Source: Bisporella sp. PMI_857 (Eukaryota > Ascomycota > Leotiomycetes > Helotiales > Helotiaceae). Taken from it: a DNA stretch of 64,000 bases. The stretch spans positions 744,001-808,000 of the forward strand of contig JAJSPD010000008.1 of assembly GCA_021307315.1 (NCBI GenBank). Reading direction: 5' to 3'. A model generated the notes under the pieces. That model was given only the letters and a program-made list of their open reading frames with translations, was not told the DNA's origin and did not search any database. The position numbers and the translations under genes were made by a program. Shown piece after piece: positions 23,500 to 34,351 of this stretch (its first letter is position 1; the number at the start of each line of letters is the position of its first letter).

Positions 23500-24271
23500 C
23501 AAGGGGAAGGATAATTGAGAGGTTGCATATTCCACAGCATTCTGAGGTTCTGCTCGGTGTCACATTGAAGGCACACTAGCTCAAGCAGTAATCAGGCTCG
23601 AATACGAGATACATGAAGAGAGCAAATAGCTTGTTAGATGTAATACACAGGCAAAATCACTCATTTGACTTGGATAATGTGATGCGTGACGTATAATTCT
23701 GATCGAAAGTTTCATGTAAGCACTACAACAATGGTGACTATGAAGGAGAATTATCTTAACTCTATGCAGGCTAACAAGAGAAAGTCTACTTCCAATACCT
23801 CTTGATAGCAGCAAGTAACATCAAGGCCTCCCAGCCATTGTACAATTATGTGTAACTCCGCGTTGCTATATTCGCAAGTTTTAAGTCGTTCTGCGCTGGA
23901 AGTTCGATATTATGAATCAAAATGAATCAACATCCTCATAGAGGCTCAGGTATCTAATTATCCCCTGCAAATTAAATAGCAAAGCTGGGAATATCATTGT
24001 GTATCATTTATAGAAATTTTGTCACAAGTTGACCATAATCTGAAGGTTGATCAAATTTGAAGTGATTTGAGGTTGAAGTAAACCTTGTAAGGGTGGAGCT
24101 AGATCCCCAAATGGGCTTAGTGCTTTCAGGGTGAGGTCAGAATGTTTTTGCTCAAGCACTTTGACCCAGAAGACAAGCCCATCGTGATTCCTCCAAACAA
24201 CTGAACAAAGTCTTGAAGCATTTTCGCCATCATTCCCAGAGGCATTTAAATCATCTACCGAGCAAAGCAAA
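23500..24271. other. Intergenic, no gene seen
   Basis: Upstream region of TOM22. Only short frames are present, on both strands. No repeat or RNA gene noticed. Confidence 0.5.
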
Positions 24272-24824
24272 ATGGTCGAATTAGTGGAAGTCGAGGACGA
24301 GTCCTTTGAGAATAAGCAAGCTGGTCTATCCGAGGAGACGACGAAGAGTACAGTGATACAGGTACATGATCTTGCATGTTCTAACGTAATATATTCTGAC
24401 ATCGTAAATTAGATTCCGAGATTTCCTCTGATGAGGATGAGTATCCTGCGGAAGACGAAACTTTTACTGACAGAATTGCTGCCCTTCGCGACATAATTCC
24501 TCCCACAACTCGATCATACATCTCTGGCAAAGTCGATACGACTACAGGTTGGATTAAGTCCAGTCTTATATTTGGTGGCAAGAGCCTATGGGTTATCAGC
24601 ACTGGTGTTCTATTGCTCGGTGTACCTTGGGCACTAGCGTTTGCAGAGGAACAACAAATGGTGGAGATGGAGAAGGAGATGAAGGCAAGAGAGCAGGTCA
24701 AGAAGTATGTCAAATCTAAAAATTAGATGCATGATGATGCTTCTATATCCAGAGTAGCAGCATGGCTAACATTGTCTAGCTCCTCCAACAAGGTGTGGCT
24801 CCTCAAGCGCAGCAATCGTTGTAG
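24272..24824 (+). CDS. TOM22: Mitochondrial import receptor subunit TOM22
   Basis: Central receptor and organiser of the outer-membrane TOM translocase. The acidic cytosolic part (MVELVEVEDESFENKQAG, then DDEEYSDTDSEISSDEDEYP) contacts presequences. It is followed by TFTDRIAALRDIIPPTTRSY, a single membrane helix with its conserved proline (LWVISTGVLLLGVPWALAFA) and a short tail ending QGVAPQAQQSL. Introns: 24362-24412 and one near 24708-24779 (GTATGT to CTAG). One base is missing near 24337 (gaggagac, needed gaggaggac), which otherwise shifts the acidic region. The stop TAG at 24822-24824 follows the second intron. Length, about 150 residues, fits the family. Confidence 0.9.
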
Positions 24825-25418
24825 TGCATGAATGCGTGGTACATTAGATGAGCTTGTATGGGAGAGATGATTGATTATGAAAATTGTACATCACTAGGGT
24901 GGGAGGTTGCATAATTCCAAGGTTTGGGGCCAAGCCTGCGTTGTATTTCTAGTATCTCAGCTCAGGGACAAAATGTTCTCCGTGTTATGGATTGTACCAT
25001 ATTCTAGTAGTGACTTCGAAGGCAGCCTATCCATGCAGTGAAGAAAGTGAATCAGTTGGTATAAGTTCATAGGGAATGCTTAAAGGAGTGTGCTATCGCA
25101 GACTTCCTAAGTGCAGTCTTCGGCAGGATACACATATAGCGACATACGATATTGTGGTCAAACTTATCGTCCGCAAAGCAGAACATATTCATATGACGAT
25201 GGCGACCCTCAAAGAATCAGCGAAATTACTTCGAAGTAGATGATCTTGTACTTATTTTCTAACCTACCCCACACATTAAACTGCCCAATCCTGCAAGGCT
25301 GTGTGTCTCGCATCAATGCGTGGCTCCCCTGCCAGAACCTTGAAATAGAATCCATTCTCAACCCATAGCTTCACAACAAGATGCTCCTCAACTCTCAATC
25401 AATGTAGAATTTATCAAA
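24825..25418. other. Intergenic, no gene seen
   Basis: Between TOM22 and the bestrophin-like gene. No coding signal, repeat or RNA gene seen. Confidence 0.5.
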
Positions 25419-27354
25419 ATGACTAGTCTGTTCTCTGGTCGAGTCTCCATATTACCAACGAGGAGTCCATGGATAGAAAACACCCGAGAACGAAAACGCA
25501 ACAGTACCTACCCTTTAGCCAATTCTTCGAGAAAGAAGGATAGACGGTCCGTCTCTTCACATATTGGTATATGTTTATTTGAAATTTGACATATTTTTAG
25601 ATGGCCTTTAGTGCTGAGATTTTGGAAAGGGTCGATTCATGGGAGTATGTTGATATGCAACCTCTTAGAAAGCACGTGCTAACAAGTGACACAGCAATCT
25701 TCCTCCCAGTCTTCGTCCATACTTTGATTGCTGCTTTCGTTGTGTACATGAATCAGCATATCAACTCAGATCTCAATCTCCCGAGTAGCATCGTCCGTAA
25801 ATCCCCTCAAGCTTCTGTGAAACATGGCTCACCGAGGTTACAGATTCCTTCACTGTCCATCGTCGTAGGTTTGATGCTGGTGTTTCGTAATCAGACAGCG
25901 TATTCGAGGTTCTGGGATGGCCGACAATATATCAACAAAGTTACCACCGCAGTGCGATGTCTCTCACGTCAAATCCTTGTTCTAGCGCCTGCTCCAGCAG
26001 TGTTTAACGGCCCAGCATCATTTCTTGCAAGTGATTATCTTGGCACCCCCGGAACGAGGACTCCGAAAGCTGGACAGTCGACGATGTCGTTACCTCCTGT
26101 GAACGAAGTCACAGCGGAGTCATTTATGTCCAAGGTGGATGAGACTAGAACAGTCGAGACGGTTAAAATTCTTGTGGCAATGTTATACACCATCAAGAAT
26201 CATCTGCGCGCCGAGTGGGGAGTTGCTCTGTCGCCTGGCACGAGCCTAACAAAAGACGGCCAAGAGGCGACAACAGAAGAATATAAGGACTTGCTACCAC
26301 CAGGATTGAAAGGTTATGAGCATAGGGGACTTGGTTTGACGTTGCAGCTTTCAACCTTCGTTGAGGACTTTATCAATTTTGGAGTACAAAAGTAAGTCGA
26401 TTTTAAAACATTTCCATGGCATCAAACTAATCAGATCCAGGAAATGGATCCATAATGCCGCTTCATCGGCCATGCTCTCTGAGTTGAACGTTTTAGTTTC
26501 TTCCTACGGTAGCATGGAAGTCATTCGTCTTGTTCCTATTCCTGTAGCGCACTTGTAAGTGTATCCAACATTGGTCACAAACACTCGCTAAATCACCAAA
26601 GAATACATCATAAACAGACTTTGGCATTGTTTTGTACATTCCTACCATTTGCCATGGCCTCTGAAATGGATTGGTGGGCCGTTCCTCTTGTTGCCTTCGT
26701 GGCTTTCACACTGTAAGGCGCTCTTTAACCATCTCCTCGGCGTTCTGCCCGAATCGACAATATTTCCCAGCGACACCTTAAGCTAATAGTGGTAATAGGT
26801 ATGGCATCGAAGGCATAGCCCAGACGTACGAGGATCCATTCGGTGTCGCCAAAATCGACATAAACTTGGACGACATCGTAGAAGATGCAAGAAAAGAAGT
26901 TGAAGTCATGCTAGCAGCGTGGCAGACCCAAGGAGGCAGAGGAGGGATCTTCCGTCCTCATATCGGCGATGGACTGACCTCCGGAGCAAGTAGCATCAAC
27001 GACTACTACATGGGTGAAAACACCGCCTCAGAACAAAATCTTCTGAAGATCACAGTCAACAATCTCGGACAAGAGATTGAGAGAGATAATGCAGCACGAG
27101 AGAGACAGAGACGGACGAAGTCATCAAATAGCATTGTTCCTTCAAATTTGAGGAATAGTAGCGATTACTACTCTGCGGATGAGGGAAGTGCGTTGTTAGG
27201 AGGGACAGAAAGGAAGAGCAGTGGTGTGTCTCCTGGACATTCGTTTCCGGTGGGGAATGACTACTTGAGCATGAATAACAGGCTAGAGCCAACAACGGGG
27301 AACAGCAGTGGGACGAGGCTAGCGTGGGCTGATCAGCCTAATCCGTCATCATAG
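25419..27354 (+). CDS. Bestrophin-like (UPF0187/RFP-TM) anion channel
   Basis: Membrane protein of the fungal bestrophin-like family, presumed anion channel. Exon 1 starts at ATG 25419 with a basic head (MTSLFSGRVSILPTRSPW). After a short intron near 25569-25602 the core reads EILERVDSWEYVDMQPLRKH, membrane segment SDTAIFLPVFVHTLIAAFVV, and the family motif SLSIVVGLMLVFRNQTAYSR with FWDGR. Later exons give STFVEDFINFG, ASSAMLSELNVLVSSYGSME, VIRLVPIPVAHL, the membrane pair FCTFLPFAMASEMDWWAVPL, then FVAFTLYGIEGIAQTYEDPF and DINLDDIVEDARKEVEVML. Introns lie near 26393-26437, 26556-26617 and 26714-26800. The C-terminal 130 residues are a polar, low-complexity tail. The join of exons 1 and 2 leaves a frame problem of one base. 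Confidence 0.85.
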
Positions 27355-27666
27355 GACAAAGTGTTTAGCGCTACATAATAGATACCACAGAGGCTCTGGA
27401 TGATCAAGGCACTCTCCTCGGGTTGCATTAGCTTTGAAATATAGAAGCATGCTCTAAACTCTCCGTGCGTCACCTGTTCAACATGTACTAAAGTAAGGGG
27501 GTTGTTATTTGGATTGGATCAATGCCAAAGCAATTTTGACAAATTTTGAATTCTATTCCACCCCCTGATAAGCTTAAATTCTAAATGGTGTAGAATCTCT
27601 CGATGAGGTTGCACACAGGACCGCCAGACCTCTAAGGTCATCAATTACCAACTCAGAGCACCGTTT
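27355..27666. other. Short convergent intergenic region
   Basis: Downstream of both the bestrophin-like and DUF3237 genes, so it should hold two 3' UTRs. Nothing else seen. Confidence 0.45.
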
Positions 27667-28377
27667 TCAAATACCTACCTCACTGATCAAATACTCGACT
27701 ATTGTCTTCTTCCCCTTTCCGACAATGAATCTTCCTGCTGCAACATAGACTTTTTGTTCCAGCGCTTTCAACTCTTCTGCACCTGCCTCGAAAACTACAT
27801 GCGTAACTGTACCCGAGTAAGTATTTTCCAAGTTGCGGCATTAGGGATAGAAATGAGACATACACGCATCACCAAACTCAGTACTTGCCGTATCAGGGCT
27901 TCCTCCTAAAACAGCAGCCACGTAAGGCGTTACCTTGATGATGCCATCATATTTAAAGCTAAGTAGAGCGGAAGTGCGGTCGCGCAGGACGCTGTTTACG
28001 TTGAGGCGGATATGGGAGCCTGACGGGTCTTGACGGATGAAACTGTTGCCGGATTAGCACTGCAGTCTTTGTATTTCCAATAACATCCTTGAGAGTCAGT
28101 CATGGGATATTATGAGGGATTAAGATTACTCAGAGCCATGAACGAAAATTGCATCGACTTTGATAGGGTAGTTTTCAACTGAACGTAGGTAACTATCCTC
28201 AGATGCAAATGGGACGACAGTCAAGGGGCCACCGGAGGATATATCCCCAATGCTAAAGGCTGGATCGAGGACAATCTATTTGCATGTATCAGAATTTCTC
28301 CGTCACAGGTTCGGATCTGATGAAGCTGGGCCATTTACATGAGTGACGAATGCGGGAATCAGGTTTGGGAATGACAT
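27667..28377 (-). CDS. DUF3237 domain protein
   Basis: Small soluble protein of unknown function, a beta-barrel family found in fungi and bacteria. Exon 1 from ATG 28377 encodes MSFPNLIPAFVTH, then a GTAAAT intron. The next exon gives IVLDPAFSIGDISSGGPLTV with VPFASEDSY, then DAIFVHGSE. After another intron come FIRQDPSGSHIRLNVNSVLR, DRTSALLSFKYDGIIKVTPY and VAAVLGGSPDTASTEFGDA. The last exon has THVVFEAGAEELKALEQKVY and VAAGRFIVGKGKKTIVEYLI, ending at TGA 27669-27667. The pattern of an N-terminal LDPxFSIG strand, a central RLNVN-KYDG strand pair and a C-terminal AGRFIV strand matches DUF3237. No catalytic residues can be named. Confidence 0.72.
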
Positions 28378-29275
28378 TTCGGTGAACATTCAATGAGTTG
28401 TATGTAGAAATCCGCGAACGCATGGATGTGGAGGGTGAAAGAGAAAGAGAAGAGTGAAGGTGAAAGAAGAGACTGGAGAAGAGCAGGAAGGTAGCAGGAG
28501 AGGTGCCTTCCTAGTTCCATCCCGTTCTGTCGTGTTACCGATTCTGCATTGGTGGATTTCCAGGCTTCTTAAGGGTCCGGCCCCGAGGACTCAATATACT
28601 ACATTTTGTATCCCATTCTAAGGCGCGTAATTTCATACTGAGGTTGAAGAACCGCAAGGGAACACAGACGACAGTTGATCGGCGTTAAAGTATGGCGTAG
28701 CTTCTGACAGACTGGAAACAATTTCGTTTTCATGACTCCGTTGCTTAAGCAATCAACAATGTGAATGAGGATATCACTAACAAGACATGTGTGTGCCATA
28801 GACAACGGTGCATATGATAGATATTATGATACTTCATTTGATACCAGGCCCGCAATGCTGTGTGCCAACCTCGTGTAACCTTCAAAACGGAGCATTAAAA
28901 TCTAACCTACCAAGTATGAACTCAACTCTCTGACCATCAAAGGAACACTTTGGTGTTCTCTCTCAATGCGATGAAAGCTGAATACATCATTGCCTGGTCG
29001 AGCGAGCCATTAATCTAGCTCAAAGGTTATAATATAATTAACTCAGCCTCGTAGCACACGTGACCAGGCGATGTTTGCCTCGTCGCGTCACCCCAAATCG
29101 GCTACCTGCAAACAAAATTTCTGATTTGATATCACTGCAACGTATTCCGTCTATGTTCATATTTCTCCATCGCTTACTGAGCTTCTCTTCATGATTAGGT
29201 TCCCCTATGTTCTAGCACTATTTCATACGGTGAAGTAACTTCAAGCCGTTCTGCTTCGCACACTCTCGTTACAGT
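28378..29275. other. Divergent intergenic region, no gene seen
   Basis: About 900 bp between the divergent DUF3237 and DUF4211 genes, holding both promoters. No additional coding or RNA features noticed. Confidence 0.5.
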
Positions 29276-31422
29276 ATGCCCTCGAACTTGGAGCGTCTCG
29301 CACGGCGCAAGCGTCAAACTCGTCTTACGTTCGATCCTTGTCAGCTCCGATCAGCAAGCGCCATCTTCATCACCGATCAACAAGTCTCCTGCGAAAGCGC
29401 GATACCAACATGCAAATGAACGACAAACCCCCTCATCCAGCGCACAGACACTTTCAGGTGAAGATGAAGTGATGATATACTCTCTTCTGCGCAAAGGAGT
29501 GCCTTTACGCCTATCAAGAAGATGCAAACTAAATTGAAAGAAGTCAGAGGCAGAATACCCTTCAAACCGCTTCCTACGCCAAAACAGTCCTCCCAGCAGG
29601 TCCCAGCTCTCGGTGAGTCCAGTTTTCTGATTTATGAGATGATTTCGATGTGTCGTTTCTATATGTACAATATTGGATATACTCTGATTGCTATTGTTCG
29701 CATTTTACAGACTCAGAAGACGAAAATCAAATTCCACGTTCCAGCTCACGTCATTCAGCAACGAAGCCAGCATATGTTGACCTCGACTCATCCGATGGTT
29801 CTACACCAGAAGACGAAATCAGTCTGCCGCCCCCACGATTGGGAAGACGAGTAGCGCCATTATTCAAGACGAAGAAGACTCCTCCAAAACATGTGATAGA
29901 GTTAGAGTCATCGGACGAGGACCTAGTTATATCGGCGAGGCGGCCTAACAAGAAGAATTCCAAAGTTGTGGAGGAGGACTCAGATGACGAAGAGCCCATC
30001 ACATCGCCCCTGAAAAGAAGACGACAAGCAATCGAGGAGGACTCAGATGATTCTGATCTAGTGGTTGCCTCGCCACTGAAGCGTCGCCGAGCAAAAAGAG
30101 TCGGCACAGATGAAGATGAGGATGAGGATGATCTTCCTCCTGCCTCATCAAATCGGAACACTAGACGGGCATTTCAAAAACCACGGCATCGCACCGAAAA
30201 AGAGAAGAATTTAGAGTTACTAAAGCGTAAACGAGCTGGTGAAGATATTGAGGAAGTAACGGACTCTGGATCTGATTCTGGTGGCCCTAGAGTAGGAATT
30301 TATGATAGTGACGCAAATTCAGACCTGAAGGCGCTGTCTGAATTTGAAGACGAGGACGAAGAAGAACAAGAAGAAGTAGTCGAAAGGCGCTCAAAGCCTA
30401 AAAGAGAGGCAAAGTCAAAGTCAAACCCAACTACTGGCGGAGAGGATGACAGCGATTACGAGGACTTATCAGATTTTCTAGTGACCGATGATGAAGGTAT
30501 GTTGATCGAAGGTCTCGTAATTCAGTTATTTCCAATATGCCTGAAAACAATACTTTCAATATTACACAAAGTGTTACTGACTCTTGGTAGACGATCCGAT
30601 AGGGGTTCCAACTATGCAGATTCCTCTTGAGTTCACTCATCAAGCACATAAACCTCTCAAGGAACATTTCAAAGATGCGGTAGAATGGATGGTTCACAAT
30701 AAGATCAATCCGGCCTTCCCTCGAAATGATCCAGTGTACCGACAAGCTTTTATTAAGCTCGACGCCGAATACAGCGGCTACGCGAAGTCTAAATTCGTGT
30801 CAACACAATGGACTGCAGATTTTACGAGAGCTATATTTGCACGCCCAATTCTAGTAGAGCGCCATCCACTAAATGAAGGCGAAGGTTTAACAGTAGAAGG
30901 TGTCTATAAATGCGATGCTTGCAATCATCGAGTACGTCATAAGGTTCTAGGTTCTGAGCATACACATTGACACGATGGCAGAAACACGTCCCGACTTATG
31001 CGGTAGCTTTTCAAGGCAAACCATATGACAAGAATACACTTGAAGAGCTGGATCAGGACAGCGATGATAGTAGCAGAGAGGAGGTTGATGAAAACTCATA
31101 TGTTCTTCCTGCAGAAACTAAAGAGTGGTATGCTGGCGTAACCTGTTTCTCGAATGCCCAGCACGCTCATACCTTAATTCATTGGAAATATGCCCTCAAC
31201 GACTGGGTAGTCGATAATCTGGCTAATACCGGGGAACTTACGCCTACGAAGCTTGCTGCTAGGGACAAAATGAACGCTAAAAAGAGAGCTAACTACGCTA
31301 ACGACCTCGTCGACCAGTGGGCGGTTGATGGGGTTATTAGAGATTTATATCGCGATTTCAAAGGTCAACTTGATGCGGCTCGAGAGGCTAAAACTGGTGG
31401 ACGATGGGAGAAAAGGGCTTGA
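29276..31422 (+). CDS. DUF4211 domain nuclear protein
   Basis: Fungal protein of unknown molecular role, probably nuclear. The N-terminus (MPSNLERLARRKRQTRLTFD) is basic. A long disordered part alternates Ser/Asp/Glu acidic clusters with Lys/Arg motifs such as PLKRRRQA and PLKRRRAKR that look like nuclear localisation signals. After an intron (about 30497-30590) the folded C-terminal domain begins DDPIGVPTMQIPLEFTHQAH with KPLKEHFKDAVEWMV, and has a Cys-x2-Cys pair (YKCDACNHR), YAVAFQGKPYDKNTLEEL, EWYAGVTCFSNAQHAHTLIH and WKYALNDWVVDNL, as expected for DUF4211. The two cysteine sites and the NAQxAH motif suggest a metal site (inference). Another intron lies near 29613-29710. Frame breaks occur near 29338, 29505 and 30965. 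Confidence 0.8.
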
Positions 31423-32030
31423 CCCTAATGCATGTATCTACTTAAATATTAGAATCCTAACTCCCTAAACCCTCACGTGTTACCCCAGCTTGTTGTTGCA
31501 ATTTACGATGGACTGTATTCAACTTCTACAGACCGTCCTGTCCGTCGATGGCTAAGAGGGATTAGCATCCCTCAGGAGGGCTTTAGGTACCCTGGTATAA
31601 AAGAATTACCTACAGATACAAAATTTAGCCTCTTAACATATAGCTCCGCGAAATTCATTCGAGGAAAATCTGGATACGAACTTCGACGAAGCAGATGATC
31701 TCTCCAAATATATGAATTTACTCATACGAGACACCGCAGCTTTTTAACACTAGCTTCTTCCTTACCGAGCTAGCTAGTAATCAGCAACTGCTAGACCCTT
31801 AGCCTACCATTGCAATATACGTTCTGCAGGCAATATACCAAATAATCAAGAGTTTCTGACTTGGCAGCGTGGAGAAGGTTACATCTCGCTAAGAATATTG
31901 GACAACTACCGTTCAAACATCGCTTACTCGGGCACGCGGCCCTGGCAGGGATGAGTATAAAATCATTATACAAGCCCTATTTACCAACACAAGTCTTCAA
32001 GTCAAAGACACAATCTCAATCTCAACCATC
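31423..32030. other. Intergenic, no gene seen
   Basis: A 73-codon plus-strand frame (31477-31698) has no domain or exon partner. The last 50 nt upstream of 32031 are rich in A, C and T and look like a fungal 5' leader. Confidence 0.45.
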
Positions 32031-32515
32031 ATGCAATTCCCGACGCTCCTCCTCACCTTAGCACCGGCTCTCGTGCTTGCATCTCCCACCACGATTGAAT
32101 CCCGTCAAGAATTGCAGAGATGCTGCTACCTTCTCGATCCCGTTCGTCTCTTCCCCCATCTCTTCCCCCATCTCTTCCCCCATCTCATTATAACTCCCCG
32201 CCTCTCGCTCGTGTATCGACCGAAACATCACCTCACTAGACAAACACTCTAGGACGGAAACGCCCTTCTGGTCATCGCCGACAAGCTTGCCTGGAACTAC
32301 TTGGATACGCTCATGTGGTGCGAAGTGTCTGTTCATCGGTACGTTCTACTCCCAGTTTTGACGCTTGGTTGTGAAGGCGACGGGTCGGCTGCCTGACGGA
32401 GATCATCTGTAGGGACCCGAACGATCCGAATAATTGTGCGGCTGCGAAGACCGAGTATTTGAGCGGGTATTGTAATTACGGGTCGCCGATCGTGGCGACC
32501 CCATGTCCTGCATAG
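32031..32515 (+). CDS. Small secreted cysteine-rich protein
   Basis: Three exons: 32031-32141, 32253-32338 and 32413-32515, all joined in frame. Residues 1-18 are a signal peptide (MQFPTLLLTLAPALVLAS), followed by PTTIESR, a likely Kex2-like or simple pro-region. The mature part of about 75 residues has six cysteines in a CC...C...C...C...C order (RCCYLLDP, LMWCEV, NNCAAAK, GYCNYG, TPCPA), enough for three disulfides. I recognise no family. Intron 1 uses a weak donor (GTTCGT) and contains three tandem copies of a 12-nt unit. If it is retained, the frame stays open through LFPHLFPHLFPHL to a stop at 32250-32252, giving a shorter variant without the last four cysteines. Size and composition fit an effector-like or cell-surface protein, but nothing proves such a role. 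Confidence 0.7.
32142..32252 (+). repeat. Intron with three tandem 12-nt units
   Basis: The unit tctcttccccca repeats three times at about 32148-32183, inside the first intron of the small secreted protein gene. The 12-nt length preserves the reading frame (Leu-Phe-Pro-His), so unit-number changes would be tolerated even in unspliced mRNA. Confidence 0.6.
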
Positions 32516-34351
32516 GAAATCGATGAGGCTGGTTGAGGGTATGCGGTAGGAAGGAAGACGGGTGTGGTGTGGCCTGGCTTGTGACATGGTATGAATGGAC
32601 AGACCGATTAGAAACTCTCTTTGGGGATCATACTTACATGTGCACTCTCACTATAAAACTTAAGTAGCGTCTATCATCGAGCATGAAAAGTTTTGTTTAA
32701 TTATTTCCTTCGCTATCAGGCTGGCTGAAACTCAAGACATGAAGAGGCATAAAGGGAAACTTTCCTATTCCTGAGATCTCCTCTCAAGGTAATGTAACCT
32801 CTATCATCCTTCTCGAAGATGTGGAAAAGGAAGATGATTTCTCAACACCGCTTAGATACTTGGTGTCATGTTTTCCAGAGCCAAACGATATCATTCAGCT
32901 TGATCATTTACCGTATAACGTATTGCACGGCCAAGTTGCGGCAATAGCAAGGGCAAATACACTCTCAAGAAACCCGCTACAATGAAATATATTGTTGTTC
33001 ACCTGTCCGCCTTAATTTTCTAGTCTGGGAAGAGGTACTTGTATTACCCGTAGCCAACATAGGCAGCTAGAGTTGGCAATTCTCGGAACCGAAAACTGCG
33101 CAGTACTCGTACCTTGTTCATTTCTAGCCAGGGTTAACATCGGGCGGCAGGTCAGATGAACCAGAAGAATTTAAAGCACTGCAAGAACCAGAAGATCTAG
33201 AAATATATGCCGGTGGACTGGATGTTTTGCGGCTGTCTATTAATGTGTTATCATAGGGTATGTCGCTACCATGTCTCAAGGCCATCATACCCAGATACAA
33301 TGGCTCAAGGAAGTTAACACATGCATATAAAAAAGTTTAGGGGCTTGGCTTCTCTTTACTTAAGTTATAGGAGTCTCGCTTAAATCTCGCTTCGTACGGG
33401 GTTGAAAAGGGGTTAGGAAGTTCCGCAGATTTAAGACGCCATGAAATCTCTAGAAGAAACATGGGTTTGAGGTCGACGCAAATAATAGTAATGAAGCATG
33501 GCCTTGGTTACGATGGCGCTAAGAATCGAATAGTGCCAAGAAAATCCTTGGCGTGTTCGAGGGGGAGAGAGCGAGAGAACGTTATATATATTAGCATTAT
33601 TTCAAGCTTCTAAAGTACAGCGGAAATTTTCAAATTCAGCTTATATCTGTTTCTAGAAGAGACAAGGCTTTCTCGGCTAGTTCTCCACATTTATAGGACT
33701 GAACTAGTATCATCCTCCTATCATCACGCGCGCATATATTGCCGGACATAGTCCCTCGTCCTGGATATCTTTCAACGGTTCCAACCACATCTCCCCATAA
33801 TACGAGCGCTGAAGCCATGTCGGTGTTCCGTTTCCGATTGAGGGTATTCATGCGTGGAGACCGGCATCGCGAGGCACGGGAACTTGCAGCGAGGGACGCA
33901 AGGCGCATAGCTGAGACCACAACATGGTTATTTGAGCCGAGGATCAGCTTTTTTTTTTTGGTGAGAGTAGCGAGCCGCTATGGCTTGAGAATTGTATTGG
34001 AGTGGAGCCTGTGCGACTGGCTGTTAGGTTCCTGGTTCTAGGATCCGGAGATGCTTGTTGAATTTCTGGACGTGAATAAGACTGAATTAAGCGTCGAGAA
34101 CGAATATCGGATATAGACAAAAGCTTCAGTTCTTAGCTTGCCCCAAACAAGAGTTGATAATAAGGTTTGCCTGTACGTGCAAGGTGGTAGATGGTTGAAA
34201 GACAACCGGTTCATGCTGCTTATGATTAAACTCGCCAATAGTGCAGTTGAGTAACTTCCTCGTCTGTTATATTGTTAAGATACAACCAAATGTGATATAA
34301 AAAAAACTGAACTTCAGACCGTTTCTCAATGTGTATAAACCTCCTATGCAT
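32516..34351. other. Gene-poor region, 1.8 kb, no gene seen
   Basis: Low-complexity and AT-rich segments with many stops. Two overlapping frames at 33636-33920 (minus) and 33739-34041 (plus) are antisense to each other; neither has a recognisable domain. No transposase motif found. Confidence 0.5.

Noticed and set aside
33739..34041. 100-codon plus-strand frame MPDIVPRPGYLSTVPTTSPH
   Set aside because: Overlaps an equally long antisense frame, ends in a poly-T-encoded Phe run and has no domain or signal peptide.
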